Below are positions 1 through 10,743 of a stretch of DNA of 64,000 nt, piece after piece. Source of the DNA: Gonatopus flavifemur (lineage: Eukaryota > Arthropoda > Insecta > Hymenoptera > Dryinidae). The stretch is taken from positions 6,827,372 through 6,891,371 of the forward strand of contig JAFFJZ010000016.1 in the NCBI GenBank assembly GCA_018340375.1. The letters are read 5' to 3'. Position 1 is the first letter of the stretch. Every line of letters starts with the position of its first letter. A program made the position numbers and the translations under genes. Under the pieces are notes generated by a model. The model saw only the letters and a list, made by a program, of their open reading frames with translations. It was not told where the DNA came from and ran no database searches.

Positions 1-481
1 TGATATGCGATAAAAAGTAGAAGTTTCCATTTGAAAAATTGAAGTTGACCTCATGTTTACCGACCATAGCGCCATCTACTATGGAACTGATATTGCCATT
101 GTGTCGTCCCCTCTCTTAACAACAACATTCGAATGAGATATTTCAGCTCTTGGATGCATTCCACAAGATATCCGCATATTGTTTCATAGACTTCATTTTT
201 CATCGATTGTGGCACCATCTCCAAAAATCCGGAAAAACGTTTCAAGCAAAAGTTACTCAGTTTTTTGCGTGAAATCAAGATATGCAATAAAAAGTGTGGG
301 TTCCTGTTTGACAAAAAAAATGTTGATCCCATTTCAATCGATCATAACGCCATCTATGATAGAACTAATATCGTAGTTTTGTGGCCCCCTCTTTGTATAA
401 CAACTTTGGTATGAAGTACTTTTGGTTTAAGATGCATGTTTTTGAGATATTTGCATTTAAAGATTAAAATGGGACACCCTG
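1..481 (-). mobile_element. CAGGGTG-ended non-coding element, copy 1 (cut by window edge)
   Basis: Read on the minus strand from 481, this block starts CAGGGTGTCCCATTTTAATC next to a TA (482-483) and runs off the left window edge. It matches 22080-22557 on the plus strand almost base for base, including the AGATGGCGCTA-type motif and the parts that read as an open frame in both copies. The shared frame is probably just shared DNA: the same peptide-like string appears twice because the repeat is conserved, and I see no transposase motif in it. The TA flank and CAGGGTG start match the DD41D element at 13677-15707, so a Tc1/mariner-type MITE or decayed element is the best reading. The far end lies outside the window. 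Confidence 0.75.
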
Positions 482-483
482 TA

Positions 484-1340
484 TATATAATCGCCGAAAT
501 TCCATTGTTACATCCCCTTTCCTTGAACACATGGTTGACTGTTCTTCACAGAGCCGCTTGCCTGGCTTCCGCCGTTGGGGCCAGCAAAACGCAAACCTCA
601 GCAGCGACAAGTCACCTACGAAGGCCCATCGGCATGGGAATTTGACACCGGATTTCCTGGAAATCTTGGTGGCAGGCTGGAGTGCTGAGTGGGCTGAGAA
701 CAATTAACCTTCCACTTTCAGCCATAGGATTTTTCTTGGTCGGCGACTGCCACTGGGCAAGTGAGTCTTCTCTGAACCGCGTTCCAAACCGTTTTCAAAA
801 AGTAAGTACTCGGTCCCTCTCCCTCTCTCCCTTGGGGCGTTGTCTCTCATGGGGGAGGATGCGGGCGGTACAAAAGCTCCACTAGGGGTTTATGCCTTCC
901 TCTGTTGAAAATCTTGAAATTGTACTCGTGTACCCACCCTTCGAGCTATGAAGGGATGAGCGAAAAAGCAAAAGCTCAGGGCCCTCCCGCTCGAAGGATG
1001 GATATGCACTGGAGCCCTTTTGATGACGTCAGGTTTCCTCCGTACCCGTGGGTGCCGTCGCTCCTGCGAGGGAGCGAGGAAGGGAGGAAATCAAAGAATC
1101 GTCCAGTGTAAAAGTGTATAATTTTCTTGTCTAATCACGGAGTTGTTCATTTCAGTTTTGTCTAATAACCCAAAATCGACCACCAGTCTGCACCCTGAAC
1201 AAAATTTATGAAAGTGAATTAATAAAATAAAATAAACAAAAGGACTGAACACAGCTGGCTGAATGATGAGTGAGATTCTTTTCCCCTTGCTTTTCTTTCT
1301 TCCCTTCTCCCTTATCTCGCTCTTGCTTGATGTTTCATTT
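484..1340. other. Unexplained GC-richer block
   Basis: About 850 bases that are richer in G and C than their surroundings and match no other part of the window. Short open frames exist but none has a recognisable domain. The block holds a CRE-like palindrome TGACGTCA (about 1024-1031) and a strong splice-donor-like AAAGTAAGT near 800. It could be a host exon or promoter fragment, or the interior of an unrecognised repeat. Nothing in it is firm enough to call a gene. Confidence 0.3.
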
Positions 1341-1353
1341 TTCGTTCCCCGTC

Positions 1354-1354
<1 letters not shown>

Positions 1355-1384
<30 letters not shown>
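1355..1384. repeat. TA dinucleotide tract
   Basis: A short run of alternating T and A directly abuts the left end of the foldback element at 1385 and supplies its TA target site. Confidence 0.9.
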
Positions 1385-1386
<2 letters not shown>

Positions 1387-3235
1387 GGGTGATTGAAAAT
1401 CCCCGCACTCTTTTTTGGGAGTAGATTCCTGATGAAATTCTAAAACGATTTGTCCTTTTGCACAATGCTCTCCGACGCATAATTTCCGAGATATGATTAA
1501 TTAAAGTTGACTAATTATGAGGTGGATCCATCGGTCATTCAGGAGCGTCATAACAGAACAAGAGGGTGAGGTGCTTGCAGGGGGCGCTCATACGATCAGC
1601 TGATCGGCATAATCGATACGATTTACCAGCATACAAATTGGTAAATTTTCTATGTAGAACGATTGAATTCGTCGACACTGTGGAAAAATTGATTATTGTC
1701 ATGAATTCTCATCACGATATGCTGTAGGTGAAAGTTGTGATTCCAGTAATGATTTTTATTACGCAGACAAATGTAAAATAGTGTTATTTCGTAGGGATAG
1801 GGATTCAAGTGGGAGAAAGAAGTATAACTACTCGTTTTCAATCAGAATTTTCATGTAAAAAAGAAAACATGGGAATTTTCATTCATCCGATACCCAATTT
1901 GAACGGTTTGATTAGTAAGTTTAACACAAGAGATTGGATTCCGAATCCTGTATTCTGATTGGTCGAGAATCAATGTATGTTCGATCAATCCTCGGTCGTT
2001 TCAAATGATTCTTCTGAAGAATGTGTTCTCGACCTATCCCAACCACAACATTGAACAATGATGAATTTATTCGAATTCGCCCTTTTTACATCATTCGATG
2101 ATTATAAAGGGTTTATCGAACGTTAATAACTTACTTCAACTTGCAGAATCCATCAATTTTGACGAAAATACAAGGTGTGACATCGTATACGACCCAATCA
2201 TTGCACTTGATTGACATTGTAATCACACACGGTTTGTTTAGCTTGAATCAACCATTCGTGATACGAATCAACCAATCAGGTGACAGCTCGAAACAGTTTC
2301 ATTCAAAGCACATATGACTTCAAAGGGCATATTGTTATTTCAAATGGAAAAAGAATTGTCTTTGAAGATTAACCAAATCCGTCCTTTTTAGGACGAATAC
2401 ATTTTCTAAACGTAGAAACGCGCTCGAACTTGCACAGATTTGAATTAGATTTTGATTTGAACATGAATGATCTCGAGTGATCTCAAGTAAGTTATTAACG
2501 TTCGATAAACCCTTTATAATCATCGAATGATGTAAGAAGGGTGAATTCGAATAAATTCATCATTGTTCAATGTTGTGGTTAGGATAAGTCGAAAACACAT
2601 TCTTCAGAAGAATCATTTGAAACGGCCGAGGATTGATCGAACATACATTGATTCTCGACCAATCAGAATACAGGATCCGGAATCCAATCTCTTGTGTTAA
2701 ACTTACTCATCAAACCGTTCAAATTGGGTATCGGATGAATGAAAATTCTCATGTTTTCTTCTTTACATGAAAATTCTGATTGGAAACGAGTGGTTATACT
2801 TCTTTCTCCCACTTGAATCCCTATCCCTACGAAATAACACTATTTTACATCTGTCTGCGTAATAAAAATCATTACTGGAATTACAACTTTCACCTACAGC
2901 ATATCGTGATAAGAATTCATGACAATAATCAATTTTTCCACAGTGTCGACCAATTCAATCGTTCTACATAGAAAATTTACCAATTTGTATGCTGGTAAAT
3001 CGTATCGATTATACCGATCAGCTGATCGTATGAGCGCCCTCTGCAAGCACTTTCCTCTCTTGTTCTGTTATGACGCTCCTGAATGACCGATGGATCCACC
3101 TCATAATTAGTCAACTTTAATTAATTATATCCCGGAAATTATGCGTTGGAGAGCATTGTGCAAAGGACAAATCGTTTTAGAATTTCATCAGGAATCTACT
3201 CCCAAAAAAGAGTGCGGGAATTTTGAATCACCCTG
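1385..3235. mobile_element. Giant foldback element, CAGGGTGATT ends
   Basis: An 1851-bp near-perfect inverted repeat. The left arm (1385-2136) and the right arm (2485-3235) are reverse complements of each other with few differences; the loop is 2137-2484. Both tips read CAGGGTGATT outward-in and are flanked by TA (1383-1384 and 3236-3237), as expected for a Tc1/mariner-type insertion. The arms contain matching 63-codon open frames on opposite strands (1650-1841 and 2780-2971), which are a product of the symmetry and have no known domain. No transposase is encoded, so the element would be non-autonomous. Confidence 0.9.
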
Positions 3236-3289
3236 TATATATAGTGTAGTATTGGAATTTCTGAAACCTCGCATTTTAAAAACTCAATA

Positions 3290-3425
3290 TTACATGTATA
3301 TGTGCATATGTATGTGTGTATGTATGTGTGTATGTATGTGTGTATGTATGTGTGTATGTATGTATGTGTGTGTATATATATATACATATATATATGTATG
3401 TGTACATGTGTGTATGTCCATATGC
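3290..3425. repeat. TGTATG microsatellite
   Basis: Imperfect tandem TGTATG/TGTGTATG units followed by a TATATATA tract. The open frames over it on both strands give Met-Tyr-Val-Cys or His-Thr-Tyr-Ile repeats and are artefacts of the repeat. Confidence 0.95.
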
Positions 3426-3746
3426 ATATACGTAGTGCCAAGTTTGTTTGTATATCTCTCATTTTGACAATTGTATGTTTCTATTTTCAACTCAAAATTT
3501 CGTCAATTAAATTGAATTCCGTCACTGAAGTGGTGTATCTTCAGTTCCCTTCCCTATTTTCCCAATCAATCCCAGACAGGAAGGGTATCTTGATACCCTT
3601 GGAAGGCAGAAAGCCTGAATTCCTCTAAGGTGTATCGGTCTTACCGCTCGGGCCGATATACTCCATTCCAGAGGCCACGCTGAACAACAATCATACGACG
3701 TTGGTTCGACGACCTCTTCTGTCGTCTCCTCCACCGTCGTAGCAAA

Positions 3747-4506
3747 ATGGTCAAGCTGTTGTTCTGGAACTGTCAGCACTTTGGAAATTTCAGCAGAGAC
3801 ATATTCGATGAAAATGTAGATGTAATTTGCCTATCAGAGACATGGTGCACCGGGGAGTTGAGAGTTGCCGATGAACTGACTCTAACGTATAATATAGTAT
3901 GTTCCTCAGCGGTAAGAGAGGAAAGCAGAAGGCGCACGAATGGGAGCTCAGTGGTTTTCTCGAATAATTCTCCGAACACTGCCGAAGAGCTGGATAAATC
4001 TGATCTTTGGATTCTGATCCGCTATGTCCCTGATGATATTGCAATTATCGTAGGTTCGATATATTTCAAACCGTCGATCGATGCTCCAACAGCAACAGAA
4101 CTGCTCACACTGGTGATCATCGGGCTGCAAAAAAAAGCATACTCATGGTGTGTTTATCCTAGGAGGGGGTTTCAACGCGCGAGTTGGTGCCAAAAATAAT
4201 TTACCAGGAGATATCATGGAAACCTTTGTACTTGGTTTGGACAGAAAGTTTCTTGACAGAGCATCTAATCCCAGAGGTACACTCTTAACTGATTTTATGG
4301 AGTTCAATGGTTTCGTCCTGCTCAACGACCGAACTCTAGGCGATCGCCGAGCACAATTTACGTTATGTAGTTGACCTGGGCACAGTGTTATCGACCTTGT
4401 TTGGGTTGATGCTTGAGCACTGCCTCTCTTGTGTGACTCACAAGTGGAAAATACAGTGTCGCTATCTGATCACTCCCCCGTGGAACTGACTTTGCTCTGG
4501 GCGAAG
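3747..4506 (+). pseudogene. LINE-A endonuclease (EEP) domain, broken
   Basis: Apurinic-like endonuclease/exonuclease/phosphatase domain that would nick target DNA for reverse transcription. It begins MVKLLFWNCQHFG, carrying the N-terminal Asn motif, followed by ICLSETW with the catalytic Glu. The frame shifts near 4140 and resumes with LGGGFNARVG, where the family normally has GDFN: the catalytic Asp is replaced by Gly. A stop follows at about 4372. The C-terminal SDHSPVE motif with the catalytic His is at about 4456-4479. The domain is therefore recognisable but dead both by frame and by active-site loss. The start Met at 3747 follows a CTCCACCGTCGTAGCAAA leader and is the natural ORF2 start. 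Confidence 0.85.
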
Positions 4507-4998
4507 GAGAGGCATGTCACAGAGTTCTGGACTATGGAAAATGACCCAACTCAAATGATGAAGTTGGATTGGGAAAATGCAGAATCAACTATCTCCACGT
4601 CGGAAATGGAGTTATCTGCTCTCATCACAATGAACTGTGAGAAGAATAATGTCAATGACTTATACATGGATTTCCATGCGGCAGTTTTGGAGATGGTGAA
4701 ATCCTGTAAACTAATAAAATATACTCATATAAAACCGAGGTCAAACAGGGATGAAGAAGAATCGTTCGACAGAGAGTGCTGGTCGTTGGAAAGAAAGTTA
4801 TAAACCTGACTGAATAACTTTGAGAAATCTAACTACGATCGAGTCCGAGGGTCTAGGTTTTTCGGAACAAAGAAGAAGTATAGATTACTCCTGAAGAGAA
4901 AGGAGAAAACTTCTGACCAGGAAATTATAAACAATATTGCGAATGTGAGAGACATGGCACATTTATGAGGGATCGTGAGGAAATATAGAAGAAGCCCT

Positions 4999-5635
4999 CA
5001 TCATTATGAAGTAATCAGTCTTATGACTGGTTTGATGAAATCCTCCAACCCTGCCCATTATCCGCTAACCGTTTGATTTGTGCATATCTAAGACAACCCG
5101 CATCTTATTTAATTTGTTTTATATAACTCAATCTAGGTCTACCTTTTCGAGTTTCACCATTCATTTTTCCTTCCAATATTGTTTCCAATAAACTCTCATG
5201 CCTAAAGGTGTGTCCTATCAGATTACTTCTCCTTTTCACGACCTGTCTCGAAAGACTTTTTTTTTCATTTACCTCCTCAAATACTTCTTCATTTTTCACT
5301 CTCTCTATCCACTTTACTATAAGCATCCTTCTATAACATCACATTCCAAAAGCTCCAAGTCTTCGTTGGTCCGTTTTTCCAATTGTCCAAGTCTTCTTGA
5401 TGTTTTCACTGTTGTACAAATCATGAATTTTGTTCTGTCCTCATTCATATCCATACAATAGTTCTCTAGTATATTGTTCCAATAGCGTGGAGACTATCTT
5501 CTAACTCAGCACCACTCGTTGCTAATATAGCTATGTCATCCGCAAATCTCAACATCCTCACATTCTCACCTTGAATCTGTAATTTTAATTGCACTTGCTC
5601 CTTCACTTTGTTCATCGCTTCTCCTATATAAAAAA
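4999..5635 (-). mobile_element. 3' fragment of a second LINE family, inserted in LINE-A
   Basis: On the minus strand this reads the end of a reverse transcriptase: LRFADDIAILA (the FADD form of the catalytic motif) near 5540-5560, then, after several stops, the post-RT segment IGHTFRHESLLETILEGKMN with RKGRPRLSYIKQIK (5105-5326). Its 3' tail is ATGATG-like, at 4999. It is flanked by a 7-bp direct repeat, AAGCCCT, at 4992-4998 and 5636-5642, the signature of target-primed insertion. 5'-truncated, as most LINE copies are. Further pieces of the same family lie at 36614-37033 and 41858-41998. Confidence 0.88.
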
Positions 5636-5642
5636 AAGCCCT

Positions 5643-7509
5643 ATTCGATGTAATTCATCTATAGAAACATGGAACAAGTTCTATTTAAACATTCACCCTT
5701 TGCGTATAACAGATGAATCAAAATATTCCGAAACTTCCTATCCAATCTTGGACTTGGATATCACATCTTTTGAAGTAATGACAGCTATTAGAGGCTGTGA
5801 AGTGGGAAAATCTCCAGGTAATAATGACGTATCTAATCGTTTCCCCGAAGCACTCCCAGGCAACTGGGTCATGTATCTCACAACACTTTTTGCCAAATCT
5901 TTGACCGCGAGTACATCCTACAATCTTGGTGTAAAGTGGATACAACTATGTTGCACGAGAAGAAGGCAAATCTGATTCAAATGACTACAGGGGCATTGGG
6001 TTAGTGAATTGTATTGCCAAAAAATTTACTGAAATTTCAATGTATAAAATAGACCAATGGCAAAGTAAAGCTAAAGTAATTCCAGTACGCCGAGCAGGAT
6101 CCAGAAAAAACAAGGCTGTACAGATAATCTCTTCGTGCTTGATACCGGCATCCAGCTCCAGTTGAGATTGGGTTGAAGGGAAGCTTATGGATTATTTGTT
6201 GATTTGAAAAGAGCTTTCGACCCAATCTAACATCCTAAACTGTGGCGAAGACTCCTACCTATGGGTGTCAGCCCCAAAGTCATAAGTAGGGGTGCACACG
6301 AGACTCGCGTCAAGAACTTGGAAAATGATCTATATTCATCATTCTACTGTTTATAAGACATGGTTTACTAAACTCAATTGAAGCTTCGCATCAGACGGAA
6401 CAAATTCGTGGCAGGTTTTGATCTTGCAAATGAAAATGATCAAGATCTATATCGAGATCTGCATTGAGCGTTGCACCGAGACGAGACGAGACTGACAAAC
6501 GATACCGGAAGCATATCTTGGTTGATCTTGTTTATGAAATCGGAATGATCGATTATTCCGTTTCATTAGATACGAAGTCGGAATTCTGTGCGGTGGATAC
6601 CTCATTGGAACACGTTTAAATTAAGATGATCGATTCTTTTTCAGTCTCGACGAGAATATCGTGTGCACCCCTAGTCATGAGGATAGTCAAAAATCTATAT
6701 GACGAAGCAACCATCTAGGTGAAAACCAGTGAGCATTCTTATACAGAACAAGCCCCTGTCACACAGGGGGTTGAACAAGGAGAAATTTCGAGTCCCTTTC
6801 TATTTATTTTTTCCTTGGCCTTCGAACCTTTTTTGGGAACAAGTGTTACTGGTTTGAAGCTGGATGGGTTGGATGATTTGATTATGTTACTATACGCTGA
6901 CAACCTACTTATCTTCGCACATTCTGACATCGATCTGAGAGAAAAATTGACCCACCGCAAGAATACTCCCTTATTGATTATTTGAAAGTGGATATAAGTG
7001 GACCCAAAATGATAATCTTCAGATCTGGAGGTGGATTATAAGCAAATCTGAAGGACAACTTCAAATTTGGAAAAGGAATACTTGAAATTGCCCCGGATTA
7101 CTCCTATTCGGAAGTTCGAATTGTATCATCATCGTTGGGATTGCAGGCTAAAAAAGCATTCATATCTGAAGAGAAAACTGCCTTGGGGACGGCATTATCT
7201 ATTCAAGCTAAAGCCCAATCAGATAGCTGGTCAGCCAAAGTAAAGCTACTCAATAGCCTTGTCGAATCTACACTCCTGTATAATGCGATGATCTGGGGGT
7301 TGGCATACCCTGAGCTCATTGAAAATGCACAACTCGATCTTCACAGAAGAGTGCTCTTGTTGCCTGAAAATACTCCAAGCTGTTCCCTTAGAACTGAATT
7401 AGACATCAATGAACTAAAGTACAGACTCCTCCCATTAGTGTATGAATGGATCATGACAATGATGTCGATTGAAGGACATAGACTTCCAAAAATATGTCTC
7501 ATGAGGTGA
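5643..7509 (+). pseudogene. LINE-A reverse transcriptase region, broken
   Basis: Segments in order: a pre-RT part (ETWNKFYLNIHP, then KSPGNNDVSNRFPEALP, 5660-5880); degraded fingers; after the MITE at 6287-6673, VEQGEISSPFLFIFSLAFEPF (6767-6829) and the catalytic block MLLYADNLLIFAHSD (6886-6930), where the YADD box reads YADN; then a thumb/connection part QSDSWSAKVKLLNSLVESTL (7219-7278). Many stops and at least three frame changes separate them. The second Asp of the catalytic box is lost. Enough is left to show an RT of the same family as LINE-B; none of it could be functional. Confidence 0.85.
6287..6673. mobile_element. hAT-like MITE
   Basis: 387 bp with 15-bp perfect terminal inverted repeats, TAGGGGTGCACACGA, flanked by an 8-bp duplication GTCATAAG / GTCATGAG (6279-6286 and 6674-6681, one mismatch). 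Eight-base target duplications and TAGGGGTG-type ends are typical of hAT transposons. The interior has no open frame of interest. It interrupts LINE-A RT between a VSPKVI-like and an RIVKNLYD-like segment. Confidence 0.88.
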
Positions 7510-7565
7510 TATGAATTGGAACAAAATCATCACGCTTCGGCTGAATGTAACTGCTTCATTGAACT

Positions 7566-7784
7566 ATATAACATACTGGAATGCGCACTCCCTCGATTTT
7601 CTATAATATAGACCGGTCAGAGGGAGAGATAAATGTTGGGTGCATGGTATTTGCTTCTAACAAATGCGTTTTAGAGAGAGGGAGGAAATATGCTGGGAGA
7701 GTCGTACTCCCTCTTGCTCATGCAATCAACTATATCACTCTGACCGCGCCAATCTAGGGAGCGCTCATTCCAGTATGTGAAGGG
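7566..7784. mobile_element. Short MITE, ACATACTGGAATG ends
   Basis: About 219 bp with inverted ends ACATACTGGAATG (from 7571) and CATTCCAGTATGT (to 7778); the inverted similarity continues imperfectly inward (CGCACTCCCTCGATT against its partner). The LINE sequence TTCATTGAACT / TTCAATGAACT occurs on both sides (7555-7565 and 7785-7795), an 11-bp target duplication with one mismatch. I do not recognise the superfamily. Confidence 0.75.
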
Positions 7785-7795
7785 TTCAATGAACT

Positions 7796-8373
7796 GCTCA
7801 AACCAATTTCAAAACTGACTAGGTACCGAATTGTACGAAGATCTTTGAATGGATTTCAATGGTGAATACTGGAAAGATAATTATACTGGAGTCTTTGCGA
7901 CAGTCAAAAACCAGCTTAGAATGGGAGATCTTACAACTGCGAGAGTTTCTCCCTCCTTCCAAAGTTTGTCTGCGATTCTCACATGAGACAATCATTATTC
8001 AGAACTGAGATGCCTCATTGAAATGATAAGACTCGTGGCACGGATAAGACTAGCGGGTAAACATGATTCCAGGTTAACACTCAACGGAATACTTCACAAA
8101 CTGAATTCTAGTGCTGAATGCAGCATATGCAATTCAAACAGCCATAAAACTATAGAAAATATCCTTCTCAATTGTCCTATTCATCAACTGCTGAGGAATG
8201 AATATTTGCTCTCAATTTTAGATGAACGGAATCATGAAGTAGGCCAAACTCTGAATGAGAAAACTCGGGATCTGGGATACTTGCTAAACTTGAACTGTAA
8301 GAAAAGCATACGTAAATTATACAATTACTTCAAACAAGTACTTGGACTAAGGTTCTTCATATTGAATGAGTAG
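7796..8373 (+). pseudogene. LINE-A C-terminal Cys/His segment
   Basis: The last 116 codons (8023-8373) read VARIRLAGKHDSRLTLNG, then a Cys/His cluster ECSICNSNSHKTIENILLNC with Cys-x2-Cys, His and Cys, then HQLLRNEYL, and end at a TAG. Such a nucleic-acid-binding knuckle after the RT is common in LINE ORF2 proteins. The 200 bases upstream contain stops. LINE-B carries the matching segment (30991-31239, minus) with its cysteines mostly lost, which supports a common family. Confidence 0.75.
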
Positions 8374-8528
8374 TCTATATTTTTGAGCAGGTAGCTGCTA
8401 GTATTGAGAAACATAATATCTCCAATAAATTGTACATGGCATTCTCCTCGCTATAAGAGAATCTGCATTACTCTTGATAAGTAATGAACTCATTATTATT
8501 ATCATTATTATTATCATATTATTATATT

Positions 8529-8824
8529 TGTCCCGTTCTTCATTTTATATCTATCGTAGGAGCAATTGTATTTTCCGCCCGATCTCGGATATCATCGTGC
8601 CGGTTCGGTTTCGATCGGTTGAGATCGCCGTTGCGATGTGTTCCGCCGTTATTCATCGTTCGATATCCGACGCAAGCCGACGTGGCCTTTCACTTCCAAC
8701 ATAAGTTTTTTATAATTTTCGTAATAAATACGTATTCGGTTGTAAATTGTGAAGAGAATGATTTTTTCACCCCTACGCTGAACTCTGAACAAATCAAGTT
8801 TCGTTTCGTAGGATCGCGTAACGA
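8529..8824 (+). repeat. BEL-A 5' LTR
   Basis: Begins TGTCCCG and ends GCGTAACGA. It aligns over its length with 19938-20221, sharing blocks such as ATCGTAGGAGCAATTGTATT and AAGTTTTTTATAATTTTCGT. The many substitutions between the two LTRs imply an old insertion, because LTRs are identical when an element integrates. Confidence 0.88.
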
Positions 8825-10743
8825 AAAAATTGGTCCTTCGAGCCAGATATCGGCTTGTTGGAAGTGAACACGTGTGAACGCGACCGTATAGCTCTAGCAA
8901 ACTACCCATCACAAGTGAAATTCGGCTCCAATTGAAACGGTGGATCCGGATTTCAATCCGTTCAGAACATAACACGTTATTATTGCAAAGGAAAATCAAT
9001 TTTCAAATACATTGAAAATCGGTTGTGAGAAACAGTGTGTGTGTCATTTATACGCATACAACAAATCGATTCATACACAAGACTTTCAGTGTGCATTGTG
9101 CTTGTGTTTCTTTTGTGTATCTCAAAGCACAAAGTGAGTGATCTGAAAATACATGAAAATAGGTGTCACTTTGTAACCCGTATAACGACGTGTCCAGCTC
9201 GAAACTTCCGAACGTAATCTGTACGTTTCGGCTCCTAACGCTGCCATCTTGGGGGCCATTCAACGGGTTTCGTTCAACACGAGTATCATCGACCAGATTA
9301 CCAATTCTCCATAGCCACTAACACGGAGCAGACGATGCAGTAGATCAACTCCAAGAACGCGATCAACATTAGTGACAACCGTCATCAACAGAGGGCGGCA
9401 TCAAGCAAGGATCGTCAATCAACATAACCGATACGTGACAGTTTGTGCACGAAGGGCTTGTTACAAACGTATGGTCATTGACTTGTGTATTATTTCGTTC
9501 TTTTATCTACAATGAACATTGTAAGTAACTGCTTACCATAATTTCACAATCAACGCGGAATTTCGTAGCGATCATGTTATTTTGATTCGAAGACGTCAAA
9601 TATATCACACGAATCTACTGTCCATGAATAAAACAAACAAACTCCCGTCAATCTCAATATAGAGGGCGATAGAATCAATGAAGTATTATATAAATACCAA
9701 AGTGAAATTTATTGAAATTTCGAATATAAAAATATATTCACTTATGTCACTTTATTGTATTCAACAGCGTTCCCTTGTGCTCTATTTGATTTTATTAATA
9801 CAGTTAAAACTATATTAGATTTATCAGACGGACAGATTAAATTTGTTTCTAAAAAGTAGTGTACATTATTCGAAAGGTTATTTTCATACCATAAAATAAC
9901 TTCATAATTCTTCACATATAATTGAGTCAGTTATGCACTATTTTGCATTCCTCCGAGCATGCAATGAGCGGTTTAGTCGAATTAGGTTCGAATCTAGAGA
10001 CATGAGCTTTGTAATTCCTTTTGCATCCTCAGGCGAGTATTAACTTTCAACTTTCACAGTCAATATTGAAATAGAACACCCGAGAACAGCCAAAGTTCAT
10101 GCTCAAGGAGTGGGTGTTGTAAGATAACAGATATAAGAGCATAAGTGGTGCCAATCCTTAGAATCAATATGATTATATGTGCAATTAGAGGATATTAGAA
10201 GTGTGTGAGTAGTGATTTTTCCGAGTCGAGTCGAGTAATCGAAGTTCCGAGTTGAGTCCACCGACTCGAAATCCGCCAAGTACTCGAAAATTTTTCGAGC
10301 ATCTGGTAGATTTCCGAGTACTCGAAAAGTATATAATATATATGAATATGAATATAATCTATATGTGATAGTGGATAACGATCCCTCATGTTCTCCAAGA
10401 ATATTTTACCCTTGGCGAATGATAATTCATGATAATTCTAAGGAAATCGACAAATTACTCGAAGATTATCGAGTAGCTCGAAAATTTCGGCCAGTACAAA
10501 ATACTCGACTCGACTCGAGAATACTCGAAAATTTCGGGTACTCGCACACACTTACGAAAATATTGATATTGACAGTTGACACAGAGGAAAAATATGCTGT
10601 CGGTCAAAGGGAGCAAAACGCATTTGTTCTTCACGTAATTCAATTTGATGCCATTGAGGTACGATTCATTGAGAATTCGTTCAACTATCTCATTCGAATT
10701 TATTTTATTTCAATCGCAACTACGATTCGTTTTAGGAATAAAA
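8825..10743 (+). other. BEL-A leader region
   Basis: Directly after the LTR comes TTGGTCCTTCGAGCCAGAT (about 8830-8848), where a primer-binding site would sit; a near-identical block is found in BEL-B at about 46793. The remaining 1.9 kb is long for a BEL leader and probably contains further insertions, one of which is the foldback at 10199-10553. I see no gene in the rest. Confidence 0.55.
10199..10553. repeat. Foldback repeat built of ACTCGAAAATTTTCGAG motifs
   Basis: The ends read AAGTGTGTGAG and CTCGCACACACTT, inverted to each other. Between them are many copies in both orientations of GAGTACTCGAAAATT and GAGTCGAGTCGAG. The structure is that of a MITE with subterminal repeats. No clear target duplication was found. 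Confidence 0.65.

Larger units (their letters stand above)
3620..8528 (+). mobile_element. LINE-A, decayed non-LTR retrotransposon
   Basis: A plus-strand LINE with endonuclease, reverse transcriptase and a C-terminal Cys/His segment in the usual order, broken by stops, frameshifts and three later insertions (4999-5635, 6287-6673, 7566-7784). It ends in an ATT-rich tail (8490-8528) typical of LINE 3' ends. Protein-level similarity to LINE-B (30960-35520, opposite strand) is clear in the segment before the RT (shared W-N/S-KF...HP) and in the C-terminal segment, so the two belong to one family. No ORF1 like that of LINE-B is visible, so this copy is probably 5'-truncated; the exact start is uncertain. 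I do not assign a clade. Confidence 0.85.

Noticed and set aside
57..332. Open frame on the minus strand with a close counterpart at 22249-22503
   Set aside because: The conserved peptide follows from conserved repeat DNA; no domain, no transposase motif, and the frame spans the internal duplication of a non-coding element.
1650..1841. Matching 63-codon frames at 1650-1841 and 2780-2971
   Set aside because: They are mirror images produced by the palindrome arms, without any known domain.
3141..3628. Long Met-Tyr-Val-Cys or His-Thr-Tyr-Ile frames
   Set aside because: Translation of a TGTATG microsatellite.
9980..10000. GGTTCGAATCTAG, like a tRNA B box
   Set aside because: No matching A box or cloverleaf stems in the surrounding 80 bases.
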